64,000 bases of DNA from Perognathus longimembris pacificus (GCF_023159225.1 NC_063188.1:31245626-31309625); one strand, 5' to 3'. Positions 1 through 13,019 are shown, counted from the first letter of the stretch. A program made the numbers and translations. Notes: generated from the sequence alone by a model not told the origin.

Positions 1-203
1 TTATTTTTTTTTTGCCAGTCCTGGTACTTGGACTCAGGGCCTGAGCACTGTCCCTGGCTTCTTTTGGCTCAAGGCTAGCACTCTGCCACTTAAGCCACAG
101 TGCCTCTTCTGGCCTTTTCTATATATGTGGTGCTGAGGAATCGAACCCAAGGCTTCATGTATAGAAGGCAAGCACTCTTGCCACTAGGCCATATTCCCAG
201 CCC
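1..203 (-). repeat. ID-dimer SINE
   Basis: Minus-orientation dimeric tRNA-derived SINE: poly(T) at the left, GCCAGTCCTGG start, internal TGAGCCACAG and GTGGTGCTGAGGAATCGAAC (B-box region), ending CCCAGCCC. The left edge is cut by the window. Confidence 0.85.
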
Positions 204-724
204 CCACTTTGCATCTTTAAAATTCTATCTTATATAAGGCCAGTGGCATGCATTTCAATGTTTCTGTAACATTTAGAATGGTTAGTATTGGAAGTAAGAA
301 TATCTATAAGTAGAATTGGGATGAAAAGAATAGATTATAAAATTTGAGAAATTAAACAAGCAAACAAACAGATGACAACAGTGTATGGATGAGAGCAACT
401 GCTGGTGGCCAAGTTTGCAAATACTTTTGGGAGCTCTAGCCCTATTGGTTTATATTAGAGTTCCCATGATGTTTTGCCTAAAATGAGAGGAAATGAAAGA
501 AAATTTGACACTACAAGTCTTGGTACCTGAAAATAATGTAGTCATAGTAAAAATATAAGTTGGTAATATTTGCTAAATACCTCCAAGATTATTTTCATGT
601 AAGACCAAAACTGAGATACATTAACTCATGGTGTGTTGACAGAATCACAGTTTCTAGACTTCAAAAAAGAGTTTGTCCCATCCTTGAAGGTCCTTAGTAG
701 CTGAACAATCTGACCATTCTTCAT
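204..724. other. No feature recognised
   Basis: AT-rich non-coding sequence in or downstream of PAK3. No exon, RNA gene or clear repeat was seen. Confidence 0.5.
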
Positions 725-985
725 GCCTCCCATGAACAAACAATTATTGAGCATCTAGTATGCATCAGGCATTAGACATTAGTGGTCCAAGATGGTAATT
801 TTGCTTTCAAAGTTCACACAATTTAGCTAGGGAGGGAGACATCTAGAGAGTGATAGGAACTAACATAGGAAGTTACACAGTACCACATGAATACAAGGAT
901 AAGGCAATTTACACCAGAACTCAGGAAAATTCTTAGAGGAAATTGGCATTTGAACAGGGTCTTAAAGATTATTTGGAGTTTGCAT
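725..985. repeat. Ancient LINE-derived repeat
   Basis: Degenerate text of the type ATTGAGCATCTAGTATGCATCAGGCATT, then a GGAGACATCTAGAGAGTG segment and TTTGAACAGGGTCTTAAAGAT. This matches the pattern of an old mammalian-wide LINE relic, also seen at 45250-45540. Family not assigned. Confidence 0.45.
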
Positions 986-1172
986 GCAGGTATAATCACC
1001 AACATTATGCCTGCCCATATGACCATCCCCTCATAAATCTATCTTTTAAATTATGTTTTTGTTATCTTTAAGTAGTTGTTCAAAGGAGTTACTATTCAAC
1101 AAATCAGTTCACAAGTACAAGGCATCTTGATTGATATCACCCCTTTCATCTTTTTCCCTTATTTTCCCCATT

Positions 1173-1505
<333 letters not shown>

Positions 1506-1740
1506 TCAAATTTGTTAATTTCATAGGATATGTACTGTTGTAACTGCATTCTCCCCTTCTTCCTCTCATTAATTTACTTCTCTCCCTTAGACCTCCTCCC
1601 ACATTTCAAGGGCCAGTTTTTTGGACCCTTAACTCTCAAGAAGATATACTCCCTCCTGAAGTCCCTTAGGCTTTGCAGGAAATTCATCATCCTTTCTCTA
1701 CTATGGCTCCTAATATAATTACCACAAATAATTTTTTTAA

Positions 1741-2639
1741 AGTCCTTGCCCACGCAAGAACATCTGGTGGTAAGTAGAACAAAGCTGCTTTTTTCTCAGC
1801 ACTGTATCTTAAATATTTTTTGATGTTTAAATGTTATTCATATATATCATTTTAATGACTGTGCAATAGTTTATCAGGTGGATACACCATAAACATTCAT
1901 ATTGTAGCCAATTAAAAATATTCATGTCACAAAAAAAGGTCTAAGCACACTGACATGTAAACAGTTTTTGCTCAGTGGTCAGATTATTGGTGACTTACTT
2001 TTTAAAATACACTTCTCAATTTACCTGTAAGGTTTTTGGTATCCAATCTTCATCTATTTTGCTTTGTCCTCCTAGGACTAAACCTGCTTTTCATCAAGTA
2101 CTACCCTTTGAGGGAAACAAAAATCCCAAGCTATTTCTTTTTCAATTACTGTTTTCATTTTAAGTGATACAGTATTATTTTCAACTGATTTCCATTGCAA
2201 ACATCCACACTTTCAGTTATACTGTGGGCTAAATTGGCCTTTGTGGACTGGCCTGGAAATCTAATCACCATGGATAATGCCACTTCTATGGGAAAATGTA
2301 CTCTGAGTTCCAAATAATTAACTTAAAAATGAACTTTTGGAATACAGCCTGTGTGTAAGCTGGAGACTATCTTCATATAAAAGAAAATTACTACCCACAG
2401 CCTTCTTAATGAGAAACAAATACAGTTGTAACCAACATAACAATGACAGCAAAAGGGATTCTTAGAGCAAAGTCAAGACCTAAATGAAGAAAGACTGAGG
2501 AAAAATAAATCAACCATAAATAAACACATGTTGGTTTTATCTGAGCTATTGAAAATTCAAAGAAAATGAGTTGCCTACTGAATATCAGTCTAGTGACTTC
2601 TATACTTGGTTACTTGTGACATAAGTAAAACAGCATAAG
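1741..2639. other. No feature recognised
   Basis: Non-coding, AT-rich, no exon or confident repeat seen. Confidence 0.5.
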
Positions 2640-2882
2640 AGCATCCTTGAGTCCTTCCTCACTCGTAACCTCCCTTTATAATAATCATTCTTTCCATTAC
2701 TCTTTGTGCCTATATCTATTTCCACATTAGGTTATGAATACTTGCTCCTTGTTTGCAGTGCTAGCTTTTCTTTTGGACCAAGTGTCCATGGAAAGTAGTA
2801 ACTGTGTCATCATCCTCTCTAAATTTAGGAACAATTGTTTCAAAATAGGTGCTTAATGAATATTTTTGTTGGTGAATGAAAT
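2640..2882 (+). repeat. L2-like LINE 3' end
   Basis: Degenerate text ending GGTGCTTAATGAATATTTTTG TTGGTGAATGAAATG, the usual form of an L2 3' terminus, with an upstream GTGTCATCATCCTC segment. Old copy. Confidence 0.5.
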
Positions 2883-3124
2883 GGAGGCCAATATGTATAC
2901 ATCTACTTGATCTAATAATCTGAGAGATTGGTATAGAAGCATAGAAGCATTAGAGCTCAGAACTTAAACTATTAAAAATATAAAACAATACACAAAAATG
3001 AATAAAGTACCTTTTCTGAGTTGATGAGCCTGGCACATGATAACCTTTGACTAGCCTCTGCTCATTGTAGGAGAAAGAAGGGAGTTCCTGGAGCAGTGTA
3101 ATAAGGAGTTGCTATTAAAGGGAA

Positions 3125-3540
3125 GGAAATACTGGGTGCTGGTGGCTCATACCTGCAATCCTAGGTATTTGGGAGACTGAGTTCACTTGGTTCTTTTTCA
3201 ACTGGTATCTATATGTAGTAGCACATGCCTGGCATGCTAATCTATGTGGAAGGCTAAAAGTAACAAGAGGAATGCAGTTCCACCCCAGACTAGGGGAGAC
3301 AATTATGCAAGACTCCATCTCCATGGACAAATGCCAGACACAATGGCACATGTGTATCATTCCAGCAAGTAAGGGAAGCCTAAGGTAGGTGGATCTTGGC
3401 ACAGGCCAAGTGTCAGTGGGAAGCAAGACCCTATCTCACAAATAACCAGTGAAAACTAGGGTTAGAGGCATGACTTAAAGGCAAAATGCTAGCCTAGTAA
3501 GGGAGAGGCCCTGTATTCAAATTCCAGTACTGGCAATTCA
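3125..3540 (+). repeat. Composite B1/ID SINE cluster
   Basis: Begins GGGTGCTGGTGGCTCATACC (B1-like A-box region), contains a second unit from about 3330 (CCAGACACAATGGCACATG) and an ID-like end GCTAGCCTAGTAAGGGAG ... CAAATTCCAGTACTGGC. Two or more old SINEs head to tail. Confidence 0.65.
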
Positions 3541-4974
3541 AGGAGGGAGAACTAGAGAAAGATGAATACAATGTGTCTAATATGGACAAACTCAAAGAGC
3601 AAAGGAAAAAAATAATTATTTTTTTGGAACTGGAAACAATCCAGAAACTTCTCTTTTCTGGCTAACTTAGAGCACAGAAATTTCTCTTTATTAATCTACT
3701 AAAAACAAACTAACAAGCAAAAACACAAAATGGTATTTTTTTCCCTAAGATGAGGCAATATGAGCTTCATCCTAACTGGCATTATTTATAATGTAGAAAA
3801 AGACAATGAATGGTAGAAATTTTGGCTTTATTGTGATGCACACATTAATTACTCATATGTAATATTTCAGAATTCTGCATGATAGCTCTATTTAGGTATT
3901 TATCTTGACAATTGCATGTATATATCATTTACCCTTATGTGCAACTAAATTTACCTAAGAACCAAGAAAAAACTAGTTTATCCAGTTGAAGGGATAACTC
4001 AATTTACCTTATTGGCAATTTCCTCAAGTTTGGAAAGATCAAAGCAGTCATCATAGAAATGACCACATCTCTTTAAAGAAGTTCCAAAACAATCCATATG
4101 TACCCAATAAATTTTTGCTAAGTCAGTTTTGCAACAGAACTAACCATTTAATTAAAAAAGCTTTAGTTTGTGCCTTCAGTTCATTTATAACAGTTTATAA
4201 AGTTTTGTTAAAACATAAAAAACCCAGCCCAGAGGACTTACATAGAAATGTATTAGCAACTATAAGAGACTTCAGAACCAATACAAAGACACACTTTACA
4301 AACAGAATAGGGTGAGGTAAAAAATAACTCAAGTACTGGGTTCCAAAAATCACATTTTGCATGGAAGCTGTCATACATTGTAAGTCGCCTTAAGACCTAG
4401 TTCATCCAGATCTTATGCATCCAGAGTCCATTATTTAGACGGCAGCACAAAATTACCTCTATTTTCCCAGTCTCTAGGGTAATTCTAACAGAGACAAACA
4501 CAAATATTCAAAAACTAAGGAACATCTTCCACGAACAACTGCCTTATTTTATCCATTTCTATTTCTACAAAGGAAGCCAATTTTTTTGCAGCCAATCCTT
4601 CCTAGCTTGGAAATGGGGAGTGAAACACAGGTGTCAACTTAGAGAGATTGCATACTGTATTTCTCTCTGCACGTGAGAAGGAATTTTATATATAGCCTGT
4701 ACATTCTGGCATTGTCTATAATTTGCTGATGTCCGGATTCCTTTCTTATTTTAGACTTTTCAACTCAGTGTTTTATAGGCAAGATTTGGCAATGAGTGAC
4801 TTGACACTTTATGACTTAATTTGCTCACGACCTGAGATTTCAGATGTTATAGGCCAGAATGTATTGTTGCTTATGATGTATTGATAGATTTCAGATGGCC
4901 CTAATGTTTATTTTTCTTATGAAAAAAGTAAACAGGTTCCAATCTGCAAAATAAATCACAGTGTTGTAAGCAGC
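3541..4974. other. No feature recognised
   Basis: Repeat-poor non-coding sequence. The missing last PAK3 exons were looked for here and not found. Confidence 0.5.
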
Positions 4975-5260
4975 ATTGGACCCCATACTTGATTCAGCTT
5001 GTCTTCTTTGATAGCGGTGTGATTTATTTTAGCTTCTTTCTCTCTTGCATGGAAATTCCCATCTGTCACCCAATTATGAGAAGAACTGTTGTTATTTTGT
5101 TGCTTAATCCTTGAAAAACCATTTAAAATAAATTCATGGATTTATTCCCTTATAGATTAATCGGTAATTAATGAGTGTTTGCTAATTAGGTCAGTACTAT
5201 CTGAAGTGATAAGGAGATGGACATGCGAATTTCCCTGATTTGATTAGCATGTTACACTTT
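4975..5260. promoter_or_regulatory. Possible conserved noncoding element
   Basis: Repeat-free AT-rich tract with a dense run of homeodomain-type cores around 5150-5200 (GATTAATCGGTAATTAATG, then GCTAATTAGG) and a balanced, non-decayed look. Inference only: no alignment was available. Confidence 0.25.
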
Positions 5261-5864
5261 ACCATATTATTAAGTTACTTTAAAATTAAAATAAATTAAG
5301 TTACAAATGAGAAAAATTATGTCTTCTATATTTGACACATTATTTTCCAAACCTCCCATTTGTTCCTCAACCCACACCCAAGTTCCTGTCATAGGTACCA
5401 TTTAGCATTGTACATTTGTTCACGTCTCATCCCAGAACATTCGAGCTGGGAGGAACTAACTAAATTCCTGGTTCTTTGGGACTTTTTGAAAGTACCATAT
5501 TTGGATTAAATCAAGCTGACTGATGTGATCTGTGAAACATGCATTATTGTTCAGATAAACTGATTTCAACTTTTGTTACGTGCAGCTCATCAGCTGAACA
5601 GCATTGTATAGAACAATATATAACCTTTTCCATCAGGTGCCAGCATGTAATCAAAATACACAAAATCAAAGGAAGGAACCCACAGATTCCCTCTTTACCA
5701 AAGTAAGTCTCATGTGATAGCAATATAGAAAATGAACTAGTCTAATTATACTACTCATCAGAAACAATAGGAAATGGAAGCTCAGCAAGAGGTAACCTAT
5801 ACAAAGTCACAGAATTCTGGACTGATATACTTGGGAACAGACTTCACTCTTCAACTCACATAAT

Positions 5865-6005
5865 ATATAAAGTTAAGTTGGAGAGGGAGGGAAAGGGAGA
5901 AAAACGAGAGGTTAACCTTGTTCGACAAGAAATGAACTCACTGCCTTACTTAGGTAACCCCTCTGTACATCACCTTGACAATAAAATTAAATTAATGAAA
6001 TAAAA
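5865..6005 (+). repeat. L1 3' terminal fragment
   Basis: GGAGAGGGAGGGAAAGGGAG followed by CCTCTGTACATCACCTTGAC AATAAAATT and an A-rich tail. This is the same 3'-end module seen in the L1 copies at 13020, 23358, 55560 and 60900, here as a more diverged variant. Confidence 0.6.
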
Positions 6006-6263
6006 AATACATATAAATACACTAGAAAGCTCCTTTTACATTTTTATCACATTTATTGGTCACTTTGCTATCTGAGTAAGGGGGCATTTTTTTATTTCCC
6101 TCAAAAATACAGGAAAGAAAGAAATTACAGGGAAAGCTGAAGCAAAAAAAAAAAGCCTGATTTTTGAAATAAGGTTTAAACTCTGACTTTCTCTACAGCA
6201 AAACTAAAATTTTCTTAATGAATTTAACCTTTGCAGAGACTTTCTCCAAGATATTTCATAGTA

Positions 6264-6458
6264 ATTTTTTTTTTGCCAGTCCTGGGGCTCAAGCCTCAGG
6301 GCCTGAATCTTTGGCTTCTTTTTGCTCAAGGCTAGCACTCTACCTCTTGAGCCACAACACCACTTCCGGCTTTTTATTTATGTGGTGCTGAGGAATCGAA
6401 CCCAGGGCTTAGCTCATGCTAGGCAAGCACTCTACCACTCAGCCACATTCCCAGCCCC
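6264..6458 (-). repeat. ID-dimer SINE
   Basis: Minus orientation: poly(T), GCCAGTCCTGGGGCTCAAGC, TGAGCCACAACACCACTTCC, GGAATCGAACCCAGGGCTTA and CCCAGCCCC end. Slightly shorter than the consensus because of an internal deletion near 6305. Confidence 0.85.
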
Positions 6459-9384
6459 AGACTAACTTTTTGTAAGAATGCAAAAGTTTTTTTTTTAATG
6501 ATGTTGCTACTAGATTAGGAAAGCATAAGTCAAAATGACAACAAAGATTAGAAATAATCTTAATTACAAAGAAAACCTGATAATCTTGGCAGTCATTTCT
6601 CATTAGCAAATGCATGTATCTCAAAAGCCATGGGAGGGTGAAAAGCATGTGAGTGGGCATTTCAGTGGGCAAATGTACATCTCATAATCTAAGATTATTA
6701 TATTTAGAATAAACTTTCATTGTGATGGACTTAACTACTCATTATGGGTATGAGAACTATTAGGGCACTAGCCATACAAATCCCTGGATTATACTCAAAC
6801 TATGCTGAACAGACTCTAAAGAAAGGGAAGGTAATCATAGGATAAGGAAATGTCAGTCTTGGCCAACAGAGAGTCTCTGGTCACCGTATTTTAAAACCAT
6901 CTTTCCCTCCTCTTCTCTAGGTCAGAGTTTCTTGGATTTTACTTTGCTGTGGAATCAATTTCTCATTTGGCTGTCTTCTGCATCATCACTCACCAGTGTG
7001 AGCTGTCTGCTTCTGAACTACAATCTAAATGAGACTTGCAGCTTTCCTATGGCTAATTCCCATTTTCCTATGCAGAGTTCTTGACAACCAATGTTTCTTA
7101 AGAGCTGTCTCTCTTTTGACAGGCGATATTTTTGTTTCTGATTAAAAAGAAACCCTGTTACTGTTGTATAATTATTTTACTTGTAGGTAGCCCAACTCTC
7201 TCCACACACACCCTCCCTCGGCCCTATTTTTCAGCATAGATTAGCCCTCAAAGTAATAGGAGTGTCAACAACTCATCAATAAACCTTGCTGCTCCATAGT
7301 TGCTTATGGAAAAAGAAGGGAATGCTCCCAGTTCTTCCTGAAATACATTCAAAACAATATTGACCAAGTGCTAGCAGAGTATGCTTGCTTCTCTGGTACT
7401 CAGGAAGTTTATGTCTGACTTTAATTCCAAATGAGCACGCGCCATCAAACCCAGACATTCCAATCCACAGCACAGGTTCCAGTGGTTGGAGGGAATAAGA
7501 TGCAGTTTGGACATAGTTTCTGTGTTTCAGTGACTAGAGATCTCTAGTTCTGCTTGACTTTCTGCCCTATATATACAAGTTAACTATATCTGTGGTCCTC
7601 TAAGAGAAAGTGAGAAAACTAATATTTGCATAAATTTTTAAGGTTGAGAAAAGAAGCAGGATAAGGAACCTATTAGTATACACAAGAAGTTTTAATTTAG
7701 AGGTCTGCTCTTCCATATCCTTGGACATAAATGTAATGCATCCTTCATCATGAACAGCTAGACTGATGGCTATAATAGAGTCTAATAAGTACTAAGTAAG
7801 TCAGTAGCTTCCAGATTTTAATGACAAATTCTTATTTTCAGGAGAAGCAAATTTGAAAAAGAAAATTACATATCATGGACATACATGCTTAATTAATAAC
7901 ATTTTATAATATTACTGGACTGATAAGTCTCAGATGGACAAATCCAAACATCATTTCTACTAAGACTTGCCACCGGTACTTATAACTTTTTAAATGGAAT
8001 GGAAATGGGTGAGTGAAACAATAATATCAGCTGTTCTTTTCTGGTTGAACAACTGTACTCAGAGAGCTCAAGACTTGCTTCTCAGTGTAGAGTGTAACAA
8101 TACAGTTTCCATAAAGCTTTGTATTTCATCTAGCACTTTTCACTAAAGGTTGGAATCTAGTATCATTTGGCCCTTAAATGCCACAGATGATTCCCCCTTA
8201 TAAACCAGGAAGAGTACTACTGGTATATTATCCATGGTTCATGGTGTATACTACCACATATTATTTTCATCATTGATAGTACTGTCTTCCACTGATCAAT
8301 ACAACCTCACTGATGCTGAAAACAAGAGGAAAAAGAGAATACTTGGACAAAGGTCTGGAAAACTACGCAAAAAAAGGATTCCAAAAAGGTGTAGTATAAA
8401 CTTCAACAAGTAGACATCAATGAAACTTTACAAATACCAAATTTGATCAAAACCTGTCGATAAAAACAGCTCAATTGCATGTGAATGGAGTTGTTTTTAA
8501 AAGATACTACCGTTGTACAAAGAAACAAAACAACTCAAGTTCTATTTCACAGAAATGATCACACTCCTTATTTAGAATCAAGGCATTATAATTAGATGTT
8601 AAAAACATAACTTTAATGAACAAAAAGCTGCTATCAGTAGAAGACATTTGACATTTGACTTGCACATCCAAAGAGCACGACTGTTTTTTTTTAAATCCCA
8701 CTCATTTAAGCAAACAGAAGGAACAAGGAATATTTTTACTGGAGGCTTCATTAAAACTGCTCATGAATCACAGAATAACATGTCCAAGGCCAATTATGTA
8801 GAGTGCAAATACTTCAGGCAGTGGGGGATGGTAAGAAGGTTGTCTCCTTTCTGTCTCTGGAAGGGTACCAACTTCATAACATCAATACAGTTAATAACAT
8901 TCTGACCTTTAAAAAGCATTTTATAAGAAAATTAGGGCAACTTCTGTGGAAGGATTTACATTAGAAACCCCCAATCATTTTATGACTTTGGGGAAAGTGG
9001 CCAATTCCTTGCATCAAATATATGTTAACAAGCAATACTCATAGATGGTCTGCTCAACTGCAGCTGACATATCAAAGATAGAAAGAAGCCACAATGTAAT
9101 GTAAACAACATGGAAATGTATACCATACTGGAGACTTCACCTTAAATGTGTCCTGTTCAGTGTTAGCTGCTATGCTAATTATACTGAACAGTAAAGAATC
9201 CTCTACTCATCGGGGGTGGGGGAGTGGGAAAGTGCTAGGGAGTTAGGTGAATTCAATCTCATTTCATGTGTAAGTAAAAGCACTGTAAGCATTGTTCCTC
9301 TATTTTTACTTCCTTCCTTTTCTACTCATATATACAAATTTTTACATTTTTGTTACAATAAGCTAGGTACAGTGTGATTATATT
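6459..9384. other. No feature recognised
   Basis: About 2.9 kb of single-copy-looking sequence. ORFs here are short and show no family signature. No PAK3 exon was seen. Confidence 0.5.
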
Positions 9385-9631
9385 CATTTTTTATGCCAAA
9401 CCTTGGGCTTAAACTCAGGGCCTAGGCTCTGTTCCTGAGCTTTTGCTTAAGGCCATGCTCTACCATTTGAGCAACAGCTCCATTTCCAGCTGCTTGGTGA
9501 TTAATTAGAAATGACAGGAAATGTCCTCACTACCTTACATGTGTTAACTGTAAGTCCTCTGTAATCACCTTGGCAATAAAATCATAAATAAATAAATAAT
9601 AAATAAATAAACAGAAAGAAAAGGAGAGAAG

Positions 9632-9668
<37 letters not shown>

Positions 9669-9860
9669 AAGGAAGGAAGGAAAGAGGGAAGGAAGGAAGG
9701 AAGGAAGGAAGGAAGGAAGGAAGGAAGGAAGGAAGGAAGGAAGGAAGGAAGGAAGGAAGGGAAAGAGTAATCTCATGGAACTTCCTTTCCATACAGGCTT
9801 CAAATGAAGATCCTCAGATCCCAGGCTTCTGAGTAGCTAGGACTACAGGCATAAAAATTG
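9385..9860 (-). repeat. B1-ID SINE split by a later insertion
   Basis: The left part 9385-9509 (CTTGGGCTTAAACTCAGGGC ... GCTTGGTGATTAATTAGAA) and right part about 9768-9860 (ATCTCATGGAACTTCC ... CTGAGTAGCTAGGACTACAG) together rebuild one minus-oriented SINE. The middle is a foreign insert with a long purine tail. Confidence 0.7.
9510..9767 (+). repeat. Short L1 3' end with purine microsatellite tail
   Basis: The insert carries the 3' module GTAATCACCTTGGCAATAAA, then AATAAATA repeats that grade into GAAA and long GGAA arrays (about 9611-9767). This looks like a retroposon tail expanded into a tetranucleotide repeat inside an older SINE. Confidence 0.65.
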
Positions 9861-9894
9861 GACACACAGCCATTCCTTTAGTTTTCACACCAAC

Positions 9895-10015
9895 TCAGTA
9901 AAGTAGATACTATTTCTGTTTTACAGAATTGGAAATGGCTCAGAAAGGTCTTAGTAGATTTGTAATAGGTCATACAGCTAGTAGGTTGCAGAGGCAGGAA
10001 ACCTAGACCTTGTCT
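9895..10015 (-). repeat. MIR-like SINE relic
   Basis: Text such as TTTTACAGAATTGGAAATGG and GGTCATACAGCTAGTAGG is the reverse complement of the conserved MIR core. Confidence 0.6.
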
Positions 10016-10080
10016 GATCCTATTTTTTTCTACAAATGTATGCCTCCCTCCACTTTACTGCATTACATTCTTCGCACTTA

Positions 10081-10196
10081 TTTCTCTCTCTCTCCCTGTC
10101 TCTCTCTGTCTCTCTCTCTTTCTCTCTTCCCTTCCCTTCCCTTCTTCCCCTCCCTCCCTTCCTCTTCCCTCCCTCCCTTCCTTCCTTTCTTCCAAT
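10081..10196. repeat. Polypyrimidine (CT)n/(CCTT)n tract
   Basis: About 115 bp almost entirely C and T on the plus strand, with CT, CCCTT and CTTCC units. Confidence 0.9.
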
Positions 10197-10261
10197 ATTT
10201 CTACCTGAAAGCCTAAAAATAGTGCCTAAGTAGTAGGTAGTATTTGAAGTATTTTTATGAT

Positions 10262-10515
10262 TGAAGAATGAAGCTGGTTACTAGTGACTCACACTTTTAA
10301 TACTAGCTACTCAGTAGACTGAGATCTGAGGATTGCTGTTCGAAGTCAGCCTGGGCAGGGATGTCTGTGAAACTCTTATCTCCAATCAACAACTATTCAG
10401 AAAAGGCCGCAAGCGAAGCTGTAGCTCAACCAGTAGAGCACTCTTGAGCAAAATAATCTCAGGCCCTGAGTATAATCTCCCAGGCCCTGAGTTCAAGACC
10501 CAGGACTGCCACAAA
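10262..10515 (+). repeat. B1-ID chimeric SINE
   Basis: B1-like half (CTAGCTACTCAGTAGACTGA, GATCTGAGGATTGCTG) followed by an ID-like half (GTAGCTCAACCAGTAGAGCA, GAGTTCAAGACCCAGGACTG). Its A-rich tail leads directly into the following purine array. Confidence 0.8.
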
Positions 10516-10716
10516 AAGAAGAAAGAAAGGAAGAAAGAAAGGAAGAAAGGAAGAAAGAAAGAAAGGAAGAAAGAAAGGAAGAAAGGAAGGAAGAAAGGAA
10601 GAAAGAAAGGAAGAGAGAGAGAAAGAAAGAGGGAGGGAGGGAGGGAGGGAGGGAGGGAGGGAGGGAGGGAGGGAGGGAGGGAGGGAGGGAGGGAGGGAGG
10701 GAGGGAAGGAGGGAAT
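10516..10716. repeat. (GAAA)n(GGAA)n(GGGA)n purine tract
   Basis: About 200 bp of pure purine on the plus strand: GAAA/GGAA units, then a regular run of GGGA from about 10630. It begins at the tail of the preceding SINE. Confidence 0.95.
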
Positions 10717-11289
10717 AAAAGAAACAATGAATCCAATACTCCCCAATACCTCTCCTTTGAAAGCTCTAGCTGACTGTTTTCCCACATATTCCCCACATAT
10801 GGCCTGGTAAGCCAGATCCAAGAAAATACAGGCTCCTTTCAGGTTCATGTTGCATATTTTTCTCTCCAATCTCCCCATAGTTTTAATGACTACATTTTTC
10901 AAATCCCAAATAAGGACATCTAGACTGAGACATTGTTTTCTTTAAGAGAACATGAAGATAGCATATTTGAGCTCAAAGCTTTAAAAGTATTTCTGTTGTC
11001 TAGGAGAGATAGTCTCAGACTAGGACTGGCTCAATATGGACTTGTTGATTAATTAATTGGAAGCTGATCACAGAAAGAGAGTAATGAGGAAAGTCAGGGT
11101 AAAACTTTATCAGTGGAATTCAACAGGGTGGTCTTTCTGGCAAGTCTTTTTGTCATAGCCTTAATATAGGTTTCCTGAACCTTGTGGCTTGTTAATCTGC
11201 AAGTACTTGTTTAGATACAATGGATTCTAAGAGACAAGCTGTTAATTATGAGTTCTAATCTCAGGCTAGAAGATGCCTATAAAGATTAA
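10717..11289. other. No feature recognised
   Basis: Non-coding sequence with no confident repeat or exon. Confidence 0.5.
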
Positions 11290-11760
11290 ACTTATTTCCT
11301 TTTTTTCAAACAATTAGCAGCCTGGCTAAAGAGCGATCAATTATAATTGGGAAACAGAAGAACGTAATACATGCCTTACTGAGACCAGTTGTTTTACAAA
11401 GCTATTGTATTTAAGCCTTAAATTCCGCAGGTTATAAATTACTCATTATATGGCAGAAAGCAAAAAAGCCATAATCCGTTTAGTGTCTCCAAACTCCACT
11501 TAGCGGAAGAAATCCATGGAAACGACAGGCCTGATATGTTCTTTCACTTCTGATTTTTAATGGGCAAAGGTAGTTAAACAATAAGGAAAAGCCCATGTAA
11601 TTATCCTGATGCTCTGATCCATAGGTCAGTGGTGGACTTTATTAAATTCATAGAGAGCTGACCCACAAATGGTGGGAAAGGGCCCTTCTTTCCCACTCAA
11701 CCCTGCAGGCAGCTAATCAAGGTGCACATCTCACTTCCAGACTGTTTCATGAGACCAGAG
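11290..11760. promoter_or_regulatory. Possible conserved noncoding element
   Basis: Repeat-free stretch with well-formed motif-like words (GCGATCAATTATAATTGGG palindrome-like core, CTCCACTTAGCGGAAG, GGGCAAAGGTAGTTAAAC) and no sign of ORF or SINE. Inference only. Confidence 0.2.
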
Positions 11761-12868
11761 CAACAGCCCATAACATTCATTAGGGCACTCACTCATATCT
11801 GTTGTTTTCTAATCAGTTCAAGGGTGAGAGGACAAGTACCAAAGAGGAACTGGAAGTGGGATGGGAGAAGACTGACCCTGTGCATACACAGGGAATGAAG
11901 CTCTCAGCAGCAAAATGGTCAAGTGAAAAAAACTAGATAACTAGTTGCTATGCCTGGATAGAAAGCTACAAATGTTTGGTTTCAATATGGACTTTGCAAT
12001 CTTAAAGAGAGCATGCTATACTATTTTAAAAGGACAATGTTTTTATATGTATGCCAAAGCGAAAATTCAATTTTAGACTTAGTGGTAATGATGCAGATAG
12101 TATGCCTTTAGCAGAGTAATGGTGCATCTTTTATGAGAGTAGAATTTGAATCTACATATTTCTTATTTTCAGTGTCATGTCCTTTATTTATACGAAGTAA
12201 AATTCTGGCTCAACATTAGGTCATATACAACAAAATGGCTCTGACTTGCTTCTGTTCTGAGCAAGCACTTCTTGTTTTGGTTTTTCTTATTCGTATTTTC
12301 CATTTCCCCCTCATGATCAACAGCACATCTCTGAATAAGGATGCTGGGGTTAAGCTACAAAATGAAGTTTTTGCTTTGGAGAGATAATTGGACCACATGA
12401 AGTTCAAATGTTTGATTTTACAGTAGCAAACTGAGTTATTCAACCCAAACTGTTTCCATTCATTTTCTACTTGACAGTCTTCTAATTAAGTTTGTGATTT
12501 CACCAGGCTGGTACTATCTCTGTTCCATTCAATACTTCACCAAGCTGTTGTTGCTCAATAAATCATTAGTGATAATGAACGAAAATCCAATTTAAAAAAA
12601 TTATAGCTGCTCTAGAAATGCATTTATTTACGTTGTTAAAGTAATTACAAAGCAAGTGTTTCATAGATAGATCATTTAAGCATGACATGATAAAAAAATA
12701 ACTTGATTCCCCGCATCTTCTCTTTCCTGCATTTCTTCTGTTGTTTTTAATAGTAGCAAGCTATATACTAAATAATTTTAAAAGTTCATATCCTTAGAAA
12801 TATTGAGAACAAGAAATTTTAGAAAATGATTGAGACATCCTAAGAAAAAAATTAAAGCTCCTAGTAAT
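11761..12868. other. No feature recognised
   Basis: Non-coding sequence without confident repeat or exon. Confidence 0.5.
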
Positions 12869-12960
12869 GTTATTTATTTATTTTTTTGCAGTAGTAGGGT
12901 TTTTAACTCAGAGCCTTTTGCTTGCTAGATAGGTACTCTACCACTTGAGTCATACCCCTA
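12869..12960 (-). repeat. Degenerate tRNA-derived SINE fragment
   Basis: TTTGCAGTAGTAGGGTTTTTAACTC ... CTCTACCACTTGAGTCATACCC is a decayed minus-oriented ID-type 3' to 5' fragment. Confidence 0.55.
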
Positions 12961-13019
12961 TTTTATTGTTTTGAATAACATGTGAGCTTTTTCCAACTTG
13001 ATAGCCTTGGATTGTGATG

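Noticed and set aside
9565..10902. Several long open frames rich in Ser/Leu/Pro or Gly/Arg/Glu
   Set aside because: They are produced by tetranucleotide purine/pyrimidine arrays that have no stops; no conserved protein.
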